Counted from the first letter of the stretch, positions 1 to 14,142 are shown. The stretch: 64,000 nt of DNA from Callorhinus ursinus (GCF_003265705.1 NW_020312785.1:21464169-21528168), one strand, 5' to 3'. A program made the numbers and translations. Notes: generated by a model not told the origin, from the sequence alone.

Positions 1-3
1 TTC

Positions 4-41
4 AAATTATTTAAAACTTTTTTTAAAGATTTTATTTATTT

Positions 42-77
<36 letters not shown>

Positions 78-235
78 GCATGAGAGGGGAGAAGGTCAGA
101 GGGAGAAGCAGGCTCCCCGCTGAGCCGGGAGCCTGATGTGGGACTCGATCCCAGGACTCCGGGATCATGAGCTGAGCCGAAGGCAGTCGCTTAACCAACT
201 GAGCCACCCAGGCGCCCAAATTATTTAAAACTTTT
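4..235 (-). mobile_element. SINEC (CAN) retroposon, full length, with target-site duplication
   Basis: This is a carnivore tRNA-Lys-derived SINE in antisense. The T-rich tail and (GA)n tract, which is the complement of the CT-rich region, lie at about 22-75. The tRNA-like head ends at 217 with the complement of 'gggcgcctgggtggctcag'. An exact 18-bp direct repeat, aaattatttaaaactttt, at 4-21 and 218-235 flanks the body. That is the expected TSD of LINE-1-mediated insertion, and its perfection suggests a fairly young copy. Confidence 0.95.
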
Positions 236-1177
236 GATAGAGTATTATAGCTGATAATGAAATTTACCAGCTATTTTCTGAGAAATGGGTTGGACCTAGT
301 AGATAAAGGGGAATTTGTAAAGTAAATAAATTTATGATTGTCCCAAATCCTAAATATTTATTTTGTTTAATGTTTCTCATCATACCCTGTGGTATATTTG
401 TGCCACCCTAGTTGCCTACAAGACTTTCTGTTTAAGAATCATAGAGAATAAGAGCAAAAATTCTGCAAGTAAGCACTGAAAGGAGCCAGACTCAATTTCT
501 TCTGATTTTTCACTTCTTCATCTAATCCTTTTCCACCAACAACTTCAATCACATCTAGCCTCTGGAGTGCAGACATCGTATCTGTCCTTTTTTATTAGTC
601 TAGATGTGACCCAAATAGCTCTTTTTTTAAATTTTTGTTTTCTCAGTTTAGCTGAAACCACTTGGAATTTCTCGACGTAACCTTATTAATATTTAATCAA
701 TATTAGGGAAATTAAGAATAGATATATAAGTACAATGTTAAAGCATACTAATAAATATTTGCAAAATAGTGATTTTTCATTCTAACATGGCTAGATTTTA
801 GGTTCTAATGTGCAGTCCCAGCCTCAGGCTTACTGACCGGAGTCCTTTCCTCTCAATTCCTAGTTTGATGTGGAACAGTGTAGAACAGGGACATTCAACC
901 TATTTTTTGACATTTAACATTATAGCAAAACTCAGTATGCATATACAGATATATATACACACATGCATTTATGTATATACGTGTGTATGACTAAAATTAA
1001 ATTTCACAAAATAATGTTGGGCATTTGAGTGATGCATTTAAATTTTTTTCATGCTGATCAAAACATTAAATTTATATCATGACACAAATATAGATCACAA
1101 AGATCAGCAATTTTATTTTAAATAAATAGTATGAGATATAATAGAAAGAAAAATAACAAGAACACATCACAGGTAGT
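236..1177. other. unassigned AT-rich DNA
   Basis: I recognise no gene or repeat family here. A short alternating TA/CA stretch lies around 948-985. The 60-codon ORF near 808-990 has a low-complexity C-terminus made by this stretch and is not convincing as a gene. Confidence 0.6.
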
Positions 1178-1408
1178 AAAAGTAAATATCATGGGGCACC
1201 TGGGTGGCTCAGTCGGTTAAGCGGCTGCCCTGGGCTCAGGTCATGATCCCAAGGTCCTGGGATGGAGCCCCATGTCGGGCTCCCTGCTCAGCTGAGAGTG
1301 TGCTTCTCCCTCTGCCCCTCCCCCTGCTGTGCTCTCTATCTCTCTATCTCTGTGTCAAATAAATAAATAAAATCTTTAAAAAATAAAAATATAAAAAGTA
1401 AACATCAT
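1178..1408 (+). mobile_element. SINEC retroposon, full length
   Basis: The tRNA-like head starts at 1193 (ggggcacctgggtggctcag). It is followed by the CT-rich region (about 1303-1350) and an (aaat)n/A-rich tail. The flanks are near-identical 15-bp TSDs at 1178-1192 and 1394-1408 with one mismatch. Confidence 0.95.
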
Positions 1409-1716
1409 TTGTTACTTGCAGCTCTATTTTACATATAATTTTAGATGTAAGTATGTCTGAATATGTTACATGTTTATACTACACTGTGATATAAATACTA
1501 TCAGTCATTGTCAGAAAAGTTTGAAAGCTACTAATTAAATTTCCCTCCAAAGAAGGTCCTTCACCTTTTTTTTCTATAGTTTTTTGGCTGTTCTTTATAG
1601 CCCCATTCTTTGTCCCTCTTTTGTCTTTGGACAAATTTTGTATTACCTAGTTTAAGTAAATTGGCTAATTCAGCCTTGTTATTCAGCTTCAGAGTCTGCA
1701 GGTCCAATTTATTTGG

Positions 1717-2474
1717 CTAGTGCATAGGTATACTCTTCTGCCTGTCAGCACTGCACATGGGTCTCCTCCCTCTATGATAGCAGGAAAGTGGAGGCAGTGG
1801 CCAGGAATTTACTATCTTCAGAATGGCATGGCCCATTGCCAAGGCTGCTCCAGCTGGGAAATCAGTAAAAGCAGCGGAGGCCCAAGAGTATAGGTAGGGC
1901 CAAATGGTATAAAATAATACAAGATCTGGGTAGGATGTGTCTCCTCCTGTACACTTCAATCTGCCTGCATCCTTTTGTAGTATTTGAACCTCATATGAGG
2001 TCAAGATATCTTCATTTCTTCCCTAAAACGAGGACAATTTCAATCCTTAAATGTAGTGGTCATTTACAATCTCTTAAAAAGACTTAAACAGGGTTTGCAA
2101 AGCAAGCTATAGTTTTCATGCTGCAGCTAATCCTAGGTTTGTCACTGACATTCATCATCTCTCACCTCCATCACCCATTTCAGATTCCCCAAATCCCATG
2201 CTGGAAGTTCTGATAATCTGGGTTCTGTGCCTATGGGGATGGGGGCATCCATGATCTAGACTTTATTCCTGAGTAGTCTGAGCTGTGGTTGCCTTTTCCT
2301 GGTTGGGCTGTGATTGCTGCCATTGCTCAGTTACAGTTATCACTGAGTACAGAAGCACCAAGGGTTCCTTCTGAGCATGGCCTGGGTCCTGGATAACTTT
2401 CCCCATACCCCCCTTATGAAGTGACAGCCAAAGATCTTCATTCAATTGCCTCATCCAATATAGCAACTCTTTTC
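1717..2474 (-). other. unidentified segment with two minus-strand ORFs
   Basis: Two minus-strand reading frames, 2511-2263 (82 codons) and 2004-1717 (95 codons), follow one another on the same strand. The first is Gln-rich and hydrophilic near its end; the second is hydrophobic and Pro-containing. Stops fall between them in all frames I read. I do not recognise either product. The segment lies just beyond the oligo-dT side of an old LINE-1 3' end. It could be an eroded retroelement or pseudogene, or chance. No promoter or splice structure was identified. Confidence 0.25.
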
Positions 2475-2682
2475 TTTTTTTTTCTTCATTTTTTTGAGAT
2501 ACAATTGGCATACAACATTGTTTAAGGTGTTATAGCATGTTGAATGGACAAATGTATATATTGCAAAATAATTACCACAGTAAATTTAGTTAACATCCAT
2601 CACCTCATATAGTAAGATGATTTTTTCCTTGTGATGAGAACTTTTAGGATTTATTCTTTTAGCAACTTTCAAATAAATTAAC
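2475..2682 (-). mobile_element. old LINE-1 3' end (L1MA-like), 5'-truncated
   Basis: A T-rich start (2474-2500) is followed by the complement of an old mammalian LINE-1 3' UTR, with words such as 'gatacaattggcatacaac' and 'catccatcacctcatatag'. It ends at a (T)19 run (2683-2701), which may be the tail of a second, unrecognised insertion. Confidence 0.7.
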
Positions 2683-2701
2683 TTTTTTTTTTTTTTTTTT
2701 T

Positions 2702-3465
2702 GTCTATGGCTCTACTGTCATGAGCAGCCCAAAATGGCTAGGTGGTATTTGCAATTTCCACCTTACTATGGAAATTAGTAGTAGAACCATCACTATGAGC
2801 CTTAGTGGAAGCAACCTTCTCAGTAAGTGCCTGTCCAACTAACCTTTGTGAGTTACGTCACCTAAAATCATAGCTGTTTGTTAACATTTTAGCAACGATT
2901 AAATGGGACAGAAGTATTTGGGGATGAGTGAGAGAGGGAAACAGATGAAGAGAGAAAATAATGGGAGCTGGAAAGAGAAATAGGCTTTGACAGAAGACAT
3001 GCAAGTGGGTTCTGTTCATTGTTCAGACTTTTCACAGTCTGAAGTGTCTCACATGTCCCAGCCTGATTACAAGTACAGACTCAGAGTTGTGATTATCCCG
3101 TTTTAATAGGAATACTTCCTTGGAGAAAAGCTAAAAGATTTTGGCATCCAAAATGTCTTTCACATTCATAAGTTATTGATGTCATTCATGAGGATATTAG
3201 ATGAGTAGTATATTCAGTCTAGAAACATCAGAAGGGAATACTCCTTAGGATATATGTTGTTGACCTAAAAACATGTCCCAGGGCTTTTGTGTTTAGCATT
3301 TGTAAAAAACAGGTAAGACCACTCCAAGGACTAGGCTCACACTGCCAAATCCATGGACCTTGCTCTCTTTGTCTTTTCTTTCTTTTAATTCTGCTCTAGA
3401 GGATCAAAGCCACTCTATCTCTAGCAACCACTCCTTAACACACACTCAAAAATACCCCCATTCAG
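2702..3465. other. unassigned DNA
   Basis: A (T)19 run at 2683-2701 borders this stretch. No gene or named repeat is recognised in the rest. Confidence 0.5.
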
Positions 3466-3469
3466 TTTT

Positions 3470-3785
3470 TTTTTCTTTCTTTCTTTTTTTAAATTTTTTT
3501 ATTGTCATGTTAATCACCATATATTACATCATTTGTTTTGGTGTAGTGTTCCATGATTCATTGTTTATGTATAACACCCAGTGCTCCATGCAGAATGTGC
3601 CCTCTTTAATACCCATCACCAGGCTAACCCATCCCCCTACCCTCCTCCCCTCTAGAACCCTCAGTTTGTTTTTCAGAGTCCATCATCTCTCCTGGTTCGT
3701 CTCCCCCTCTGACTTACTCCCCTTCATTCTTCCTCTCCTGCTATCTTCTTCTTTTTCTTTTTTCTTAAAATATGTTGCGTTTTTT
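3470..3785 (-). mobile_element. LINE-1 3' UTR fragment, carnivore type
   Basis: This is the complement of the carnivore LINE-1 3' terminus: a T-rich start, then words such as 'tgttaatcaccatatattac' and 'aatacccatcaccaggctaa', with a C-rich block near 3630-3656. The same module occurs antisense at 9969 and sense at 40300. It contains only about 0.3 kb of 3' UTR and no ORF2. The 180-codon plus-strand ORF across it is a shadow of this repeat. Confidence 0.85.
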
Positions 3786-4059
3786 AATCTCAGTAGATAT
3801 CTATGGTCCATTAGAATCATCTTTAAAGAGAACTTTGGATTTAAGAATTTTAAATTACAGCAATATAAGCTCCTTTACAGTTCCCTGGTGGAAATGAATT
3901 AACCATTAGAAATGCAATTGCCTTATTACCTCCTAGAAGGGAGAGAAATATTAATTTCCAAGGAGAGATCAATAGATCTCCCAGTTTAAGCAGGGAAAGT
4001 AGTATACAATCATATATTCAGAAATGTATATATACATATTTTTCCTGTAATCTTCTTTA

Positions 4060-4445
4060 GGATCTTTGCACTTGCTGTTTCTCTGTTTGGAATATTTTCA
4101 ATAGGACTTTTTAAAAAATTACTGCATTCTTTAAATCCTTCAGATCTTCCAACTATTACTCCTCAAGAGATTATTCTTTAACTACCATAGATAAATCATC
4201 TCTTCCATCAATTTCTATACAATACCAAGTATTATTTTCTTCATGATTCATATGAGCATCTAAACCTTTCTTTATTGATTTGTTTATTCATTTGCTCATA
4301 TGGGTACAGTCTTTCTCAAAAGGAAAATAAACTTATCAAGGGAAGGTATTCTATTGGGTTGGTATACAAGTATACAAATTTCTAGTGCCTAGATTACTGT
4401 TTGGCTTCCAAAAGAACACAGTAAGTACTTAATAGATGGATCATA
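4060..4445 (+). mobile_element. LINE-2 3' end remnant
   Basis: The segment follows the L2 3' region in diverged form: 'tttgcacttgctgtttctct' and 'cagatcttccaactatt' early on, then the terminal 'gtacttaatagatgg'. It is heavily substituted, as expected for an ancient LINE-2. Confidence 0.7.
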
Positions 4446-6682
4446 ATTTTTATAGTTTATTTTGAAACAAAGGACCCTGAAGATATAGGACATCTAAAAG
4501 GGTATTTCTCCTTTTAATCAGTTGCTATCCAGATATTTTAAAATATGTTCCTGTTGGAAGGATTTATGTTAGTCAAAAGCATATATGAACACATATGCAA
4601 GTGTCAAGTTATGATAAAATGTACTTTCATATTTTATTATTTGACCATTAAGAAGAATACAGAGAAATATTGCAAACATTACAAAATAGTGGATAATGAA
4701 AATGCTTTACATTGGGATTTGAAATCAATTATAGAATCTGGGATGAGGCATGTATACTCACTTACCCCATTCTCTATTGTACTTTGCTTTATTGAGTTTT
4801 TATTTTATTACTGAGGTGTTGGATAATTATTTCAGAAAAATGATGGTTGATAGGAAGAAATTATTTGAAATTTTAAAATTGTCTCAGATCATCCACAAAG
4901 TGGATATTCTACATGTAGATAATTGAGAGTTGTTTCAAGATAAATGCTTCTGATTTTGACAGTGTTTTTAAGAAAGGAGCACTCGTGGTATTCATCAGGT
5001 TGAAGGGCCTTCATTTTAATATAATTTCAGCATACCCTCATATTTTTCCAATCCATTTCACAAGAAAAGTGTCCACTATTATAAAGATATATTGTTTGCA
5101 TGGCTTGGTACATCACTGTCACACTATTAACCTTCAAGTATTATAAAGACCATTGCCAGACTAAGGGAGATTGAAATCAAGACATTTTAATTATTCTTGT
5201 TATTTTTGGTACATAAATTAGGTAAGGTGCTTTAGTTTGACAAACAAAGATAAAAATTTCTTTTTTTTTCTATTACATATTTTCTCCTTTTGCTCCCTGG
5301 CCTCCTCATGACCCCTACTCCACTAAAATAATCTAGATAAAACATAGAAAATGTTCTCTAAAAAATTCTTGGAACAAGCTACACAGATTATATGCACAAT
5401 AATGATGCTGAACACTGACTGGCTCTTAGAATACCAAACTGTATAACTACATATGACATCAGACATCTTTATCTTAACCTGGTAGAAAATTATATTCTGA
5501 CCTAGTATTTATAATGTTAATTCACATTTGTTGTCAGGATGAAATACGAATGCCTGTGTTTGGCCATTTCCATCACCTTGTTTTATAAACTAAATTAATT
5601 ATTAATTTAAGCCATGGTAATACCTATATTAATTTTATTGTAAGTGGTACATGTCACTTTCAGAATACAGTGTGTCATCACTCAGAAAGTACAGGCTTTT
5701 GGGGAGATCAAGTACACTAATTGTTTCATTCAGTAGAAGAACCATATGCAATGTTTTTTTTTTTAATGTTACGTGACAGCTAAGTGCAGAGAGAAAAAAA
5801 ATAATATGAATAATATTGTGCAAGAAAACACTTGTTGCTTATAAATATTATTATCTGATAATTGAGTATATTTATTTATATCACTTTATGGAGTTTCTCA
5901 TATAAGTTTCTATGACTTTTTGGTGCCCCATCATTCATTATTAGAAAGTGCAGGCTGGCTCTCAACACGCTCCATCTCCAGCATGTGTGTTTCATATATG
6001 CAGGTCGTATTACCAACGCTGTTTTGTACATTCAGAGCATTGGGGACCCTCTGTCATAACTAATATTTAGATATATAAGGACCTTTTCACTGCTCCATCA
6101 GCCATTAAATTCACAACACTGTGCAACTATCATCATTCACTATCATGAAATAAAATTTGCTTTAATATCGTTTTCTGTATGTACAGATATGAATTTGTTT
6201 CTGTTGAGAAAACAGCCATTATGCTAAGAGATGATAGCATTTTAAAAGATAAAAGGAAAAATAGCTATGAACAAGTTTTATGATAGCTGCAAAACAATGT
6301 GATACCCCCTACAGCTGTGTGCAATAAAAAGGACTGAAGTGGGGAAATATTCCTTATGATCATCTTCGGCAAGGTATAAATATCAAGAGAGAACTTTTGT
6401 CGGATATCCAAAACCTACATAACCATTTGCTTACAGGCCATTGGATGGTGGATAGAAATGAAAAGGCACTTATCTTTTATGTTTGAAAGTAACTTAATGA
6501 TGCAGCCATTATTGATTGTTTTCCAATTCTATTATATGGCAACCATATCTGATTATTGCCCCCAAGATAATTGTATAAAATATGTTCTGTACAGAAAACT
6601 TAAAAAGGTAAAATATACCAACATTGGGATATTGAAAAATTAAATCAATATTTTTCTCCATGTTTTTTTCTCTACCTTTTAA
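4446..6682. other. unassigned AT-rich DNA
   Basis: I identify no gene. Short ORFs at 4545-4814, 5635-5823 and 6458-6643 are AT-rich and show no recognisable domain. A diverged LINE-1 fragment may be present near 6040-6160. Confidence 0.5.
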
Positions 6683-6915
6683 AAATGTATCAAACAGGGG
6701 TGCCTGGGTGACTCAGTTGGTTAAGTGTCTGACGCTTAATATCGGCTCAGGTTATGATCTCAGGGTCATGAGACTGAGCCCCGCATTGGGCTCCACACTC
6801 AGCAGGGTGTCTACTTGAGATTCTCTCTTCCTCTGCTCCTCCCCCTGCTCGTGTGAGCTCGCTCTCTCAAATAAATAAATAAATCTTTAAAATAAAAATA
6901 CAAATGTATCAAACA
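6683..6915 (+). mobile_element. SINEC retroposon, full length
   Basis: The head starts at 6697 (ggggtgcctgggtgactcag) and the tail ends near 6901. The TSD aaatgtatcaaaca occurs at 6683-6696 and 6902-6915 (14 of 14 bases). Confidence 0.95.
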
Positions 6916-6942
6916 ATAAAATACACATTAAGAAATATGGCA

Positions 6943-8661
<1,719 letters not shown>

Positions 8662-8929
8662 GATAAAGACTTGTGGCATAGGTTAATATTAATACTGTCT
8701 GATAGAGTCTTGTCTAAGGTAAGTGCATGTTACATTTAAGTGTTTATGTAGACTCTGTTTTGTATGTGTTTGAGCATTCCATAGCAATATATTATGGTGT
8801 CAAAGTATTCTCTTAAAAATATAAATTTTATTTCAAATATGAGCTTAATTCAAAAAGGAATAGCCAGCTATGACCGACAGTTTCTTGCAGTAAGAAATAA
8901 CATAGCAACAATCAGTTACAAAAGCCTCT

Positions 8930-9165
8930 GACATGCCAAGCTTTATGTTGAAATCGCTATTTAAATTATTTCATTTAATCTTCTAAATAGCCTTTTGATA
9001 CAGAAACTATTATTATCCTCATTTTAGACATGAGGAAGCAGAGCTTTGAACAGATTAAGTAAATTCTCCAAGGCTACATTAAATAGCAGCTTGGCAAGGT
9101 GAGGATTCAGATACAGAGATTGAATCCACTGTCATCACTTTAATACACTATATTTGACATTGGAA
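8930..9165 (+). mobile_element. MIR SINE, diverged
   Basis: The order of MIR words is preserved: 'catttaatcttctaaatag' (the 'taatcctcacaa' region), 'tattatcctcattttagaca' (the 'attttacagatgaggaaac' core), then the 'aagtaa...aaggctaca' region. Confidence 0.8.
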
Positions 9166-9400
9166 ACGATAAAGGTATACTTTATTTGAACACATAATAA
9201 ATTATCCTCCTCTTCTGTTTATTTAACTACTTCATTTCACTCAGAACCTATGGACCCTTAAACAGGCTCTCCAGTATTGAAAACAAATAACAACTATCAA
9301 AGAATGCAAGAGCAACAGGGTTACCCTAGCTCACTCTGTTCGTCATCCGCCACTTCCTAGCCACACATTTGGAAAGACTTCAGAAACCTTTCTCTCTCTG

Positions 9401-9446
9401 TTTTTTTTTTTTTTGTTGTTGTTGTTGTTGTTGTTGTTTTTTTTTA
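9401..9446. repeat. T-rich / (GTT)n simple repeat
   Basis: A (T)14 run is followed by about eight GTT/TTG units and another T run. It encodes the Phe/Cys-rich part of a plus-strand ORF, which is not a gene. Confidence 0.95.
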
Positions 9447-9968
9447 ATGTCCTACTCGGTCCTCACTCTTCTCCAACTTGGCTTTGACCGCATCATTAAC
9501 CACCACCGTCCTGCTATGTTCAATGCTAACCACATCTCTTTATTTCTCAGCAACATTTATAGTATGAATCACTCCCTCCTCTTGAAAACCTTCTTTTCCT
9601 TATTGATATCACATGTGCCTGAGTTTTCTGTCCCTCATTCCCGTTTTTCAAAGTATTTAGGGTAGACCTGTTCTATTTAGCCCTTCAGTGTTGGAGTTCC
9701 TCAAGACTCATTCCTAAACCTTTCTTCTCACTGTCTGCTGTCTAACTGGACAATCTTACTATACCATACAGCTATAGTTGTCATCTTCCATTTCTCTCTT
9801 TAGCACATTCCCTTAACTACTATATTCAATTTTCTACTCAATATTCCCTCTTTATATATAAAAGAAATCTCAGACTCCTCATGTCCTAAACAGAGCTCAA
9901 CTGTATCTTTCCTCACAAATGGCTATCACTTTTTATCCTGTTGCATACACCTGAAATCCAGGAGTCAT
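9447..9968 (+). mobile_element. LINE-2 ORF2 relic, left part
   Basis: The plus-strand frame near 9447-9660 contains 'MNHSLLLKTFFSLL', which matches the conserved L2/CR1 reverse transcriptase segment around F-D-T-V-D-H-S-L-L. Further 3', 'MS*TEL' words in other frames match later L2 ORF2. Frames are broken by indels. The element is interrupted at 9969 by a LINE-1 and resumes at 11298. Confidence 0.75.
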
Positions 9969-11308
9969 GTTTTTTATTAACTTTATCATGTTATGTTAAT
10001 CACCATACATTACATCATTAGTTTTTGATGTAGTGTTCCATGATTCCTTGTTTGTGTATAACACCCAGTGCTCCATTCAGTATGTGCCCTCTTTAATACC
10101 CATCACCAGGCTAACCCATCCCCCCAACCCCCTCCCCTCTAGAACCCTCAGTTCGTTTCTCAGAGTCCATAGTCTTTCATGGTTCATCTCCCCTTGATTC
10201 CCCCCTTCATTTTTTCCTTTCTACTATCTTCGTCTTCTTCTTCTTCTTTTTTTTTAACATATATTGCATTATTTGTTTCAGAGGTACAGATCTGTGATTC
10301 AACAGTCTTGCACAATTCACAGTGCTCACCATAGCACATACCCTCCCCAATGTCTATCACACAGCCACCCCATGCCTCCCACCCCCCACCACTCCAGCAA
10401 CCCTCAGTATGTTTGCTGAGATTTAGAATTCCTCATATCAGTGAGATTGTATGATACATGTCTTTCTCTGATTGACTTATTTCGCTCAGCATAATACCCT
10501 CCAGTTCCATCCATGTCATTGCAAATGGCAAGATCTCATTCCTTTTGATGGCTGCATAATATTCCATTGTATATATACACCACATCTTCTTTATCTATTC
10601 ATCTGTTGATGGACATCTTGGCTCTTTCCATAGTTTGGCTATTGTGGACATTGCTGCTATAAACATCGGGGTGCACATACCCCTTCAGATTCCTACATTT
10701 GTATCTTTGCTGGGTCATATGATAGTTCTATTTTCAACTTTTTGAGGAACCTCCACATTGTTTTCCACAGTGGCTGCACCAGCTTGCATTCCCACCAACA
10801 GTGTAGGGGGGTCCCCTTTCTCTGCATCCCTGCCAACATCTGTTGTTTCCTGACTTGTTAATTTTAGCCATTCTGACGGTGTGAGGTGGTATCTCATTGA
10901 GGTTTTGATTTGGATTTCCCTGATACTGAACAATGTTGAGCACTTTTTCATGTGTCTGTTGGCCATTTGGATGTCTTCTTTGGAAAAATGCCGGTTCATG
11001 TCTTCTGCCCATTTCTTGATTGGATCATTTGTTCTTTGGGTGTTGAGTTTTATAGATTTTGGATACTAAGCCTTTATCTGATATGTCATTTGCAAATATC
11101 TTCTCCCATTCTGTCGGTTGTCTTTTGGTTTTGTTGATTGTTTCATTTGCTGTGCAAAAGCTTTTTATCTTGATGAAGTCCCAATAGTTCATTTTTGCCC
11201 TTGCTTCCCTTGCCTTTGGCGATATTTCTAGGAAGAAGTTGCTGCGGCTGAGGTCGAAGAAGCTGCTGCCTGTGTTCTCCTTTAGGATTTTGATGGACCA
11301 GGAGTCAT
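9958..11308 (-). mobile_element. LINE-1 (carnivore), 5'-truncated, with 11-bp TSD
   Basis: The body spans 9969-11297, flanked by ccaggagtcat at 9958-9968 and 11298-11308. In minus-strand order it holds the C-terminal part of ORF2 (about 11297-10440) and then the 3' UTR with the carnivore terminus. The longest open pieces (10999-10715 and 11012-10734) encode the ORF2 end, including words like '[20 protein letters not shown]' with frameshifts. Its 5' truncation explains the 1.3-kb length, against about 6 kb for a complete element. It sits inside an older LINE-2. Confidence 0.95.
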
Positions 11309-11439
11309 TTTTGATTCACTTCTCACTTACTCTCCTATCCCACAGTCAAACTATCACCATTTGTTTTTATATTATCACAGAATATATCTCAAATACGTCT
11401 ACTCTCAGTCTTCATCAATGTAATTGAACATAATAACAA

Positions 11440-11835
11440 TGGTGATGATAATACAGATGATGATAATAATAACTGGTAATATGTATTGACTTAAGGAGGT
11501 TTTTTTTTTTAGATTTATTTATTTGAGAGAGATAGAAAGATAGAGCACATGTGAGTGGGGGGAGCAGCAGAGGGAGAGAATCCTCAAGCAGATTCTCAAC
11601 TAAGCACAGAGCCCTATGTGGGGCTTGATCCCATGACCCATGAGACCATGACTTGAGCTTAAACCAAGAGTCGGACACGTAACCAACTGAGCCACTGAGG
11701 CACTCCAACTTATTGAGTTCTTAATATATGTCAGGTACTGGGAGGTTTGTACTGCAAGAGCTTACTAGTGGGTATTTTCACAGGCACACTAGTAATTCTT
11801 CAATTTGTTCTCCACACTAAAATCAGAATAATAAT
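11440..11835 (+). mobile_element. MIR-like segment split by a SINEC
   Basis: The left part, 'aactggtaatatgtattgac', and the right part, 'ttgagttcttaatatatgtc' then 'aggtactg', together read like the MIR start ('aacatttattgag...tatgtgccaggcactg') split by the SINE at 11500-11706. Confidence 0.55.
11500..11706 (-). mobile_element. SINEC retroposon, diverged
   Basis: This is an antisense SINEC: T-run tail at 11500-11511, GA-rich block, then the complement of the tRNA-like head ending 'gagccactgaggcactcca'. I could not define a confident TSD. It is more diverged than the other copies and probably older. Confidence 0.9.
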
Positions 11836-12654
11836 ATAAGTAAATGTTGTTATCACACTGCTCTCAAACCCACCTAATGAGTCTCATGTGCTATTAGAAT
11901 AAATACAAAGTCTATTATATGGCTGGCAAGACTTGTAAGACTTCACCCTTCCTTACCTCTCTTGAGCTTTGTCTCATATGTGACCCCCTACCATCCCTTC
12001 CCATTATGCTCTGTCTCATCTTCTTTTAATTCCCCAAATATGTGATTCTTTGTGGAAGTATAATGCTTATTATTTGTGAAAGTATAATGACTACTCCCAC
12101 TGACTAAACTTTATCAACTACTAGTCATCTTTGAGATTCTCTATTTAGTCCTCTGTCAACCTCCTATGGTCCATGATTAGATCTAGTTCCATATGCTTCC
12201 ACTTATTTTCTTTCTAATTACCTCACTGGTTTCATGAGAATATGTGATAAATTTTATCTTTCTCCACTAGATCATAAGATTCATGTGACCAGGATGTTTG
12301 GCTCTTTCTATTCACCTTTTTCACAGATATAAGGGTTCAGTGCACATCTACTAGATGAATGAATAAAGAAAGGAATGAAGGAAAATATATTATCTTGCAA
12401 GCTAACCTAGACTCCTCACCTTTGCTTGCCGCTCCCTCTATACCCAAATCCAGTGAGATGTCAAGGCTTCAGGTCCTATTGAATATATCTTTTAGATCTT
12501 CTCCGTTGCATTGTCTTATGTTCAAGTCTTCGTCATATTCATCTGAATTTCTGTAATAATTTGTATTGCTGCTCCTCAGATTTTGTTGTTTTACCATTCA
12601 TATCACAATCAAGATGATTTCCCTAAAACATGGCCCAGATTTAAAATCTTTAGA

Positions 12655-13215
12655 TGGATATTATTTCAGCTTTCTCATGCTGTGTAACAAACTTCCCTAG
12701 AAGTTAAAGACTTAAAACATAGATTTATTACTAGCTCTCATGAACCTGTGGGTTGATAAGACTCAGCTAGACAATTCTTGCTTTGGGTACCTTACAGGAC
12801 CATCATTATATGTTGGCCAGGATTAGTTATCTGAAGTCTCCAGTAGGCCGGGCAACCCAAAATGGCTCACCAGTTGACTGGCTACTGAGGCTGGGAGCTT
12901 ACCTTGGGCTTTTGACTGGTTCCCCTACAGTGGCCTCTCCTTGTGGCCTCTCATACTATAGTTGTTGGGTTCTAGCAGCAGTATACCAAGAGCTAGCTGT
13001 CTAAGAGAACTAGGTAGAAGCCATAAGACTTCTTTACAACTCAGCCTTGGAAGAAACATGTCATCACTTTCACATATTCTTTTGGTTAAAAGTGAGTCCC
13101 TTGATCACCTCATATTAAAGAGAAAGATTGGCAGAAGAATACAAATACTGGGAGGGATGGTTCTCTTGTGGGCCATCTTTGGAGACTGCTACAATCTCCA
13201 TAGCTTCACATAATA
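12655..13215 (+). mobile_element. ancient mammalian interspersed repeat, family not named
   Basis: The segment starts with the recurrent 'tgctgtgtaacaaact...agttaaagacttaaaaca' motif and runs through 'tggcctctccttgtggcctc' to 'ggagactgctacaatctcc'. This resembles a widespread old mammalian repeat of about 500 bp, which I recognise by word order but cannot name safely. Short ORFs in it are not genes. Confidence 0.6.
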
Positions 13216-14106
13216 TATATCAGTGGCACTTCATAATCTTGCTTGCCTACATCTCTAGTCCTCTACCCCTTTCCCAAACCCATTTGTTTATGCATACTCT
13301 TTACTGCGTGAATTTAGTTTCCAGAATACAGTAAGCATGCAATTCTATGCAATCATGTCTTCTTATATGTTATTTTCCAAGATGTTTTGTTTTTTATTTG
13401 CTAGTTTTATCTAACTTTGACTCATCGCTTAGATACAAATAAAGATCTTACCCTTCAGGAGAAGCGTCTCTGACACTCCTCCAGATGTTTTATATTCCCA
13501 TGGCAATGTGTGTCTACTTGTATCCTCCAATACTGTAAATATTTAAAGTTACTTAAGGACATCAGTCATGTATTAGCCAATTTTATTTGAAGAGATCATG
13601 GCAGGTAGGAGGGCAACCAATAAATTCTTGTGGAATGACTGGATAATTAGAAGCACTCATTTTACTCCTATGCTATGCACAGTTTCTTAAGCTGCTTATG
13701 GTAGATTTAATTTTCAGTTTTTCCCAGTAAATGTATCACTTCACTATATGAGCATATTTCTCTTAGAATGGCTCAATGGTAAGCTTTTAATTGTTTAAGA
13801 AATGAAAGGGAACCTGATAACTATCAGTAACATACTGCACTCGTTGCCTGATATGAAGGTTATTCTGTGTAATTCAAATAAAGATGTTCATAACTAAAGG
13901 CTATGATTCTTCACATGGTTTTTATGAAACTCCACACCAGAGAACTTCTGTATAATTTTCAAAAATTCTTAAATCTACTTTTAATCCACATAATGATAGC
14001 ACTCATCATTAAGAATATCAAGTTAACAATTAATGATATCAAATGTCTTAAAGTGTAACATTTCTCTGTGATTTGATACAATATATGCATGTTTGTGTTT
14101 CCAGGA

Positions 14107-14142
<36 letters not shown>

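Larger units (their letters stand above)
11309..12366 (+). mobile_element. LINE-2, right part (ORF2 end and 3' UTR), interrupted
   Basis: The frame after the LINE-1 ('[16 protein letters not shown]', about 11300-11350) fits the L2 ORF2 segment with consensus around G-V-I-L-D-S-S-L-S. The 3' UTR region ('ctccactagatcataag', then the terminal 'gaatgaataaa') is seen at about 11860-12366. A SINEC (11500-11706) and a MIR-like segment (about 11440-11830) interrupt it. Confidence 0.7.

Noticed and set aside
3360..3902. 180-codon plus-strand ORF, the second longest in the window
   Set aside because: Most of it is the antisense of a LINE-1 3' UTR and T-rich low complexity; the product is Ser/Leu/Phe-rich with no domain.
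10881..11427. plus-strand ORFs with hydrophobic segments resembling small membrane proteins
   Set aside because: Most are the reverse strand of LINE-1 ORF2 (9969-11297); the last part (after 11298) is LINE-2 sequence.
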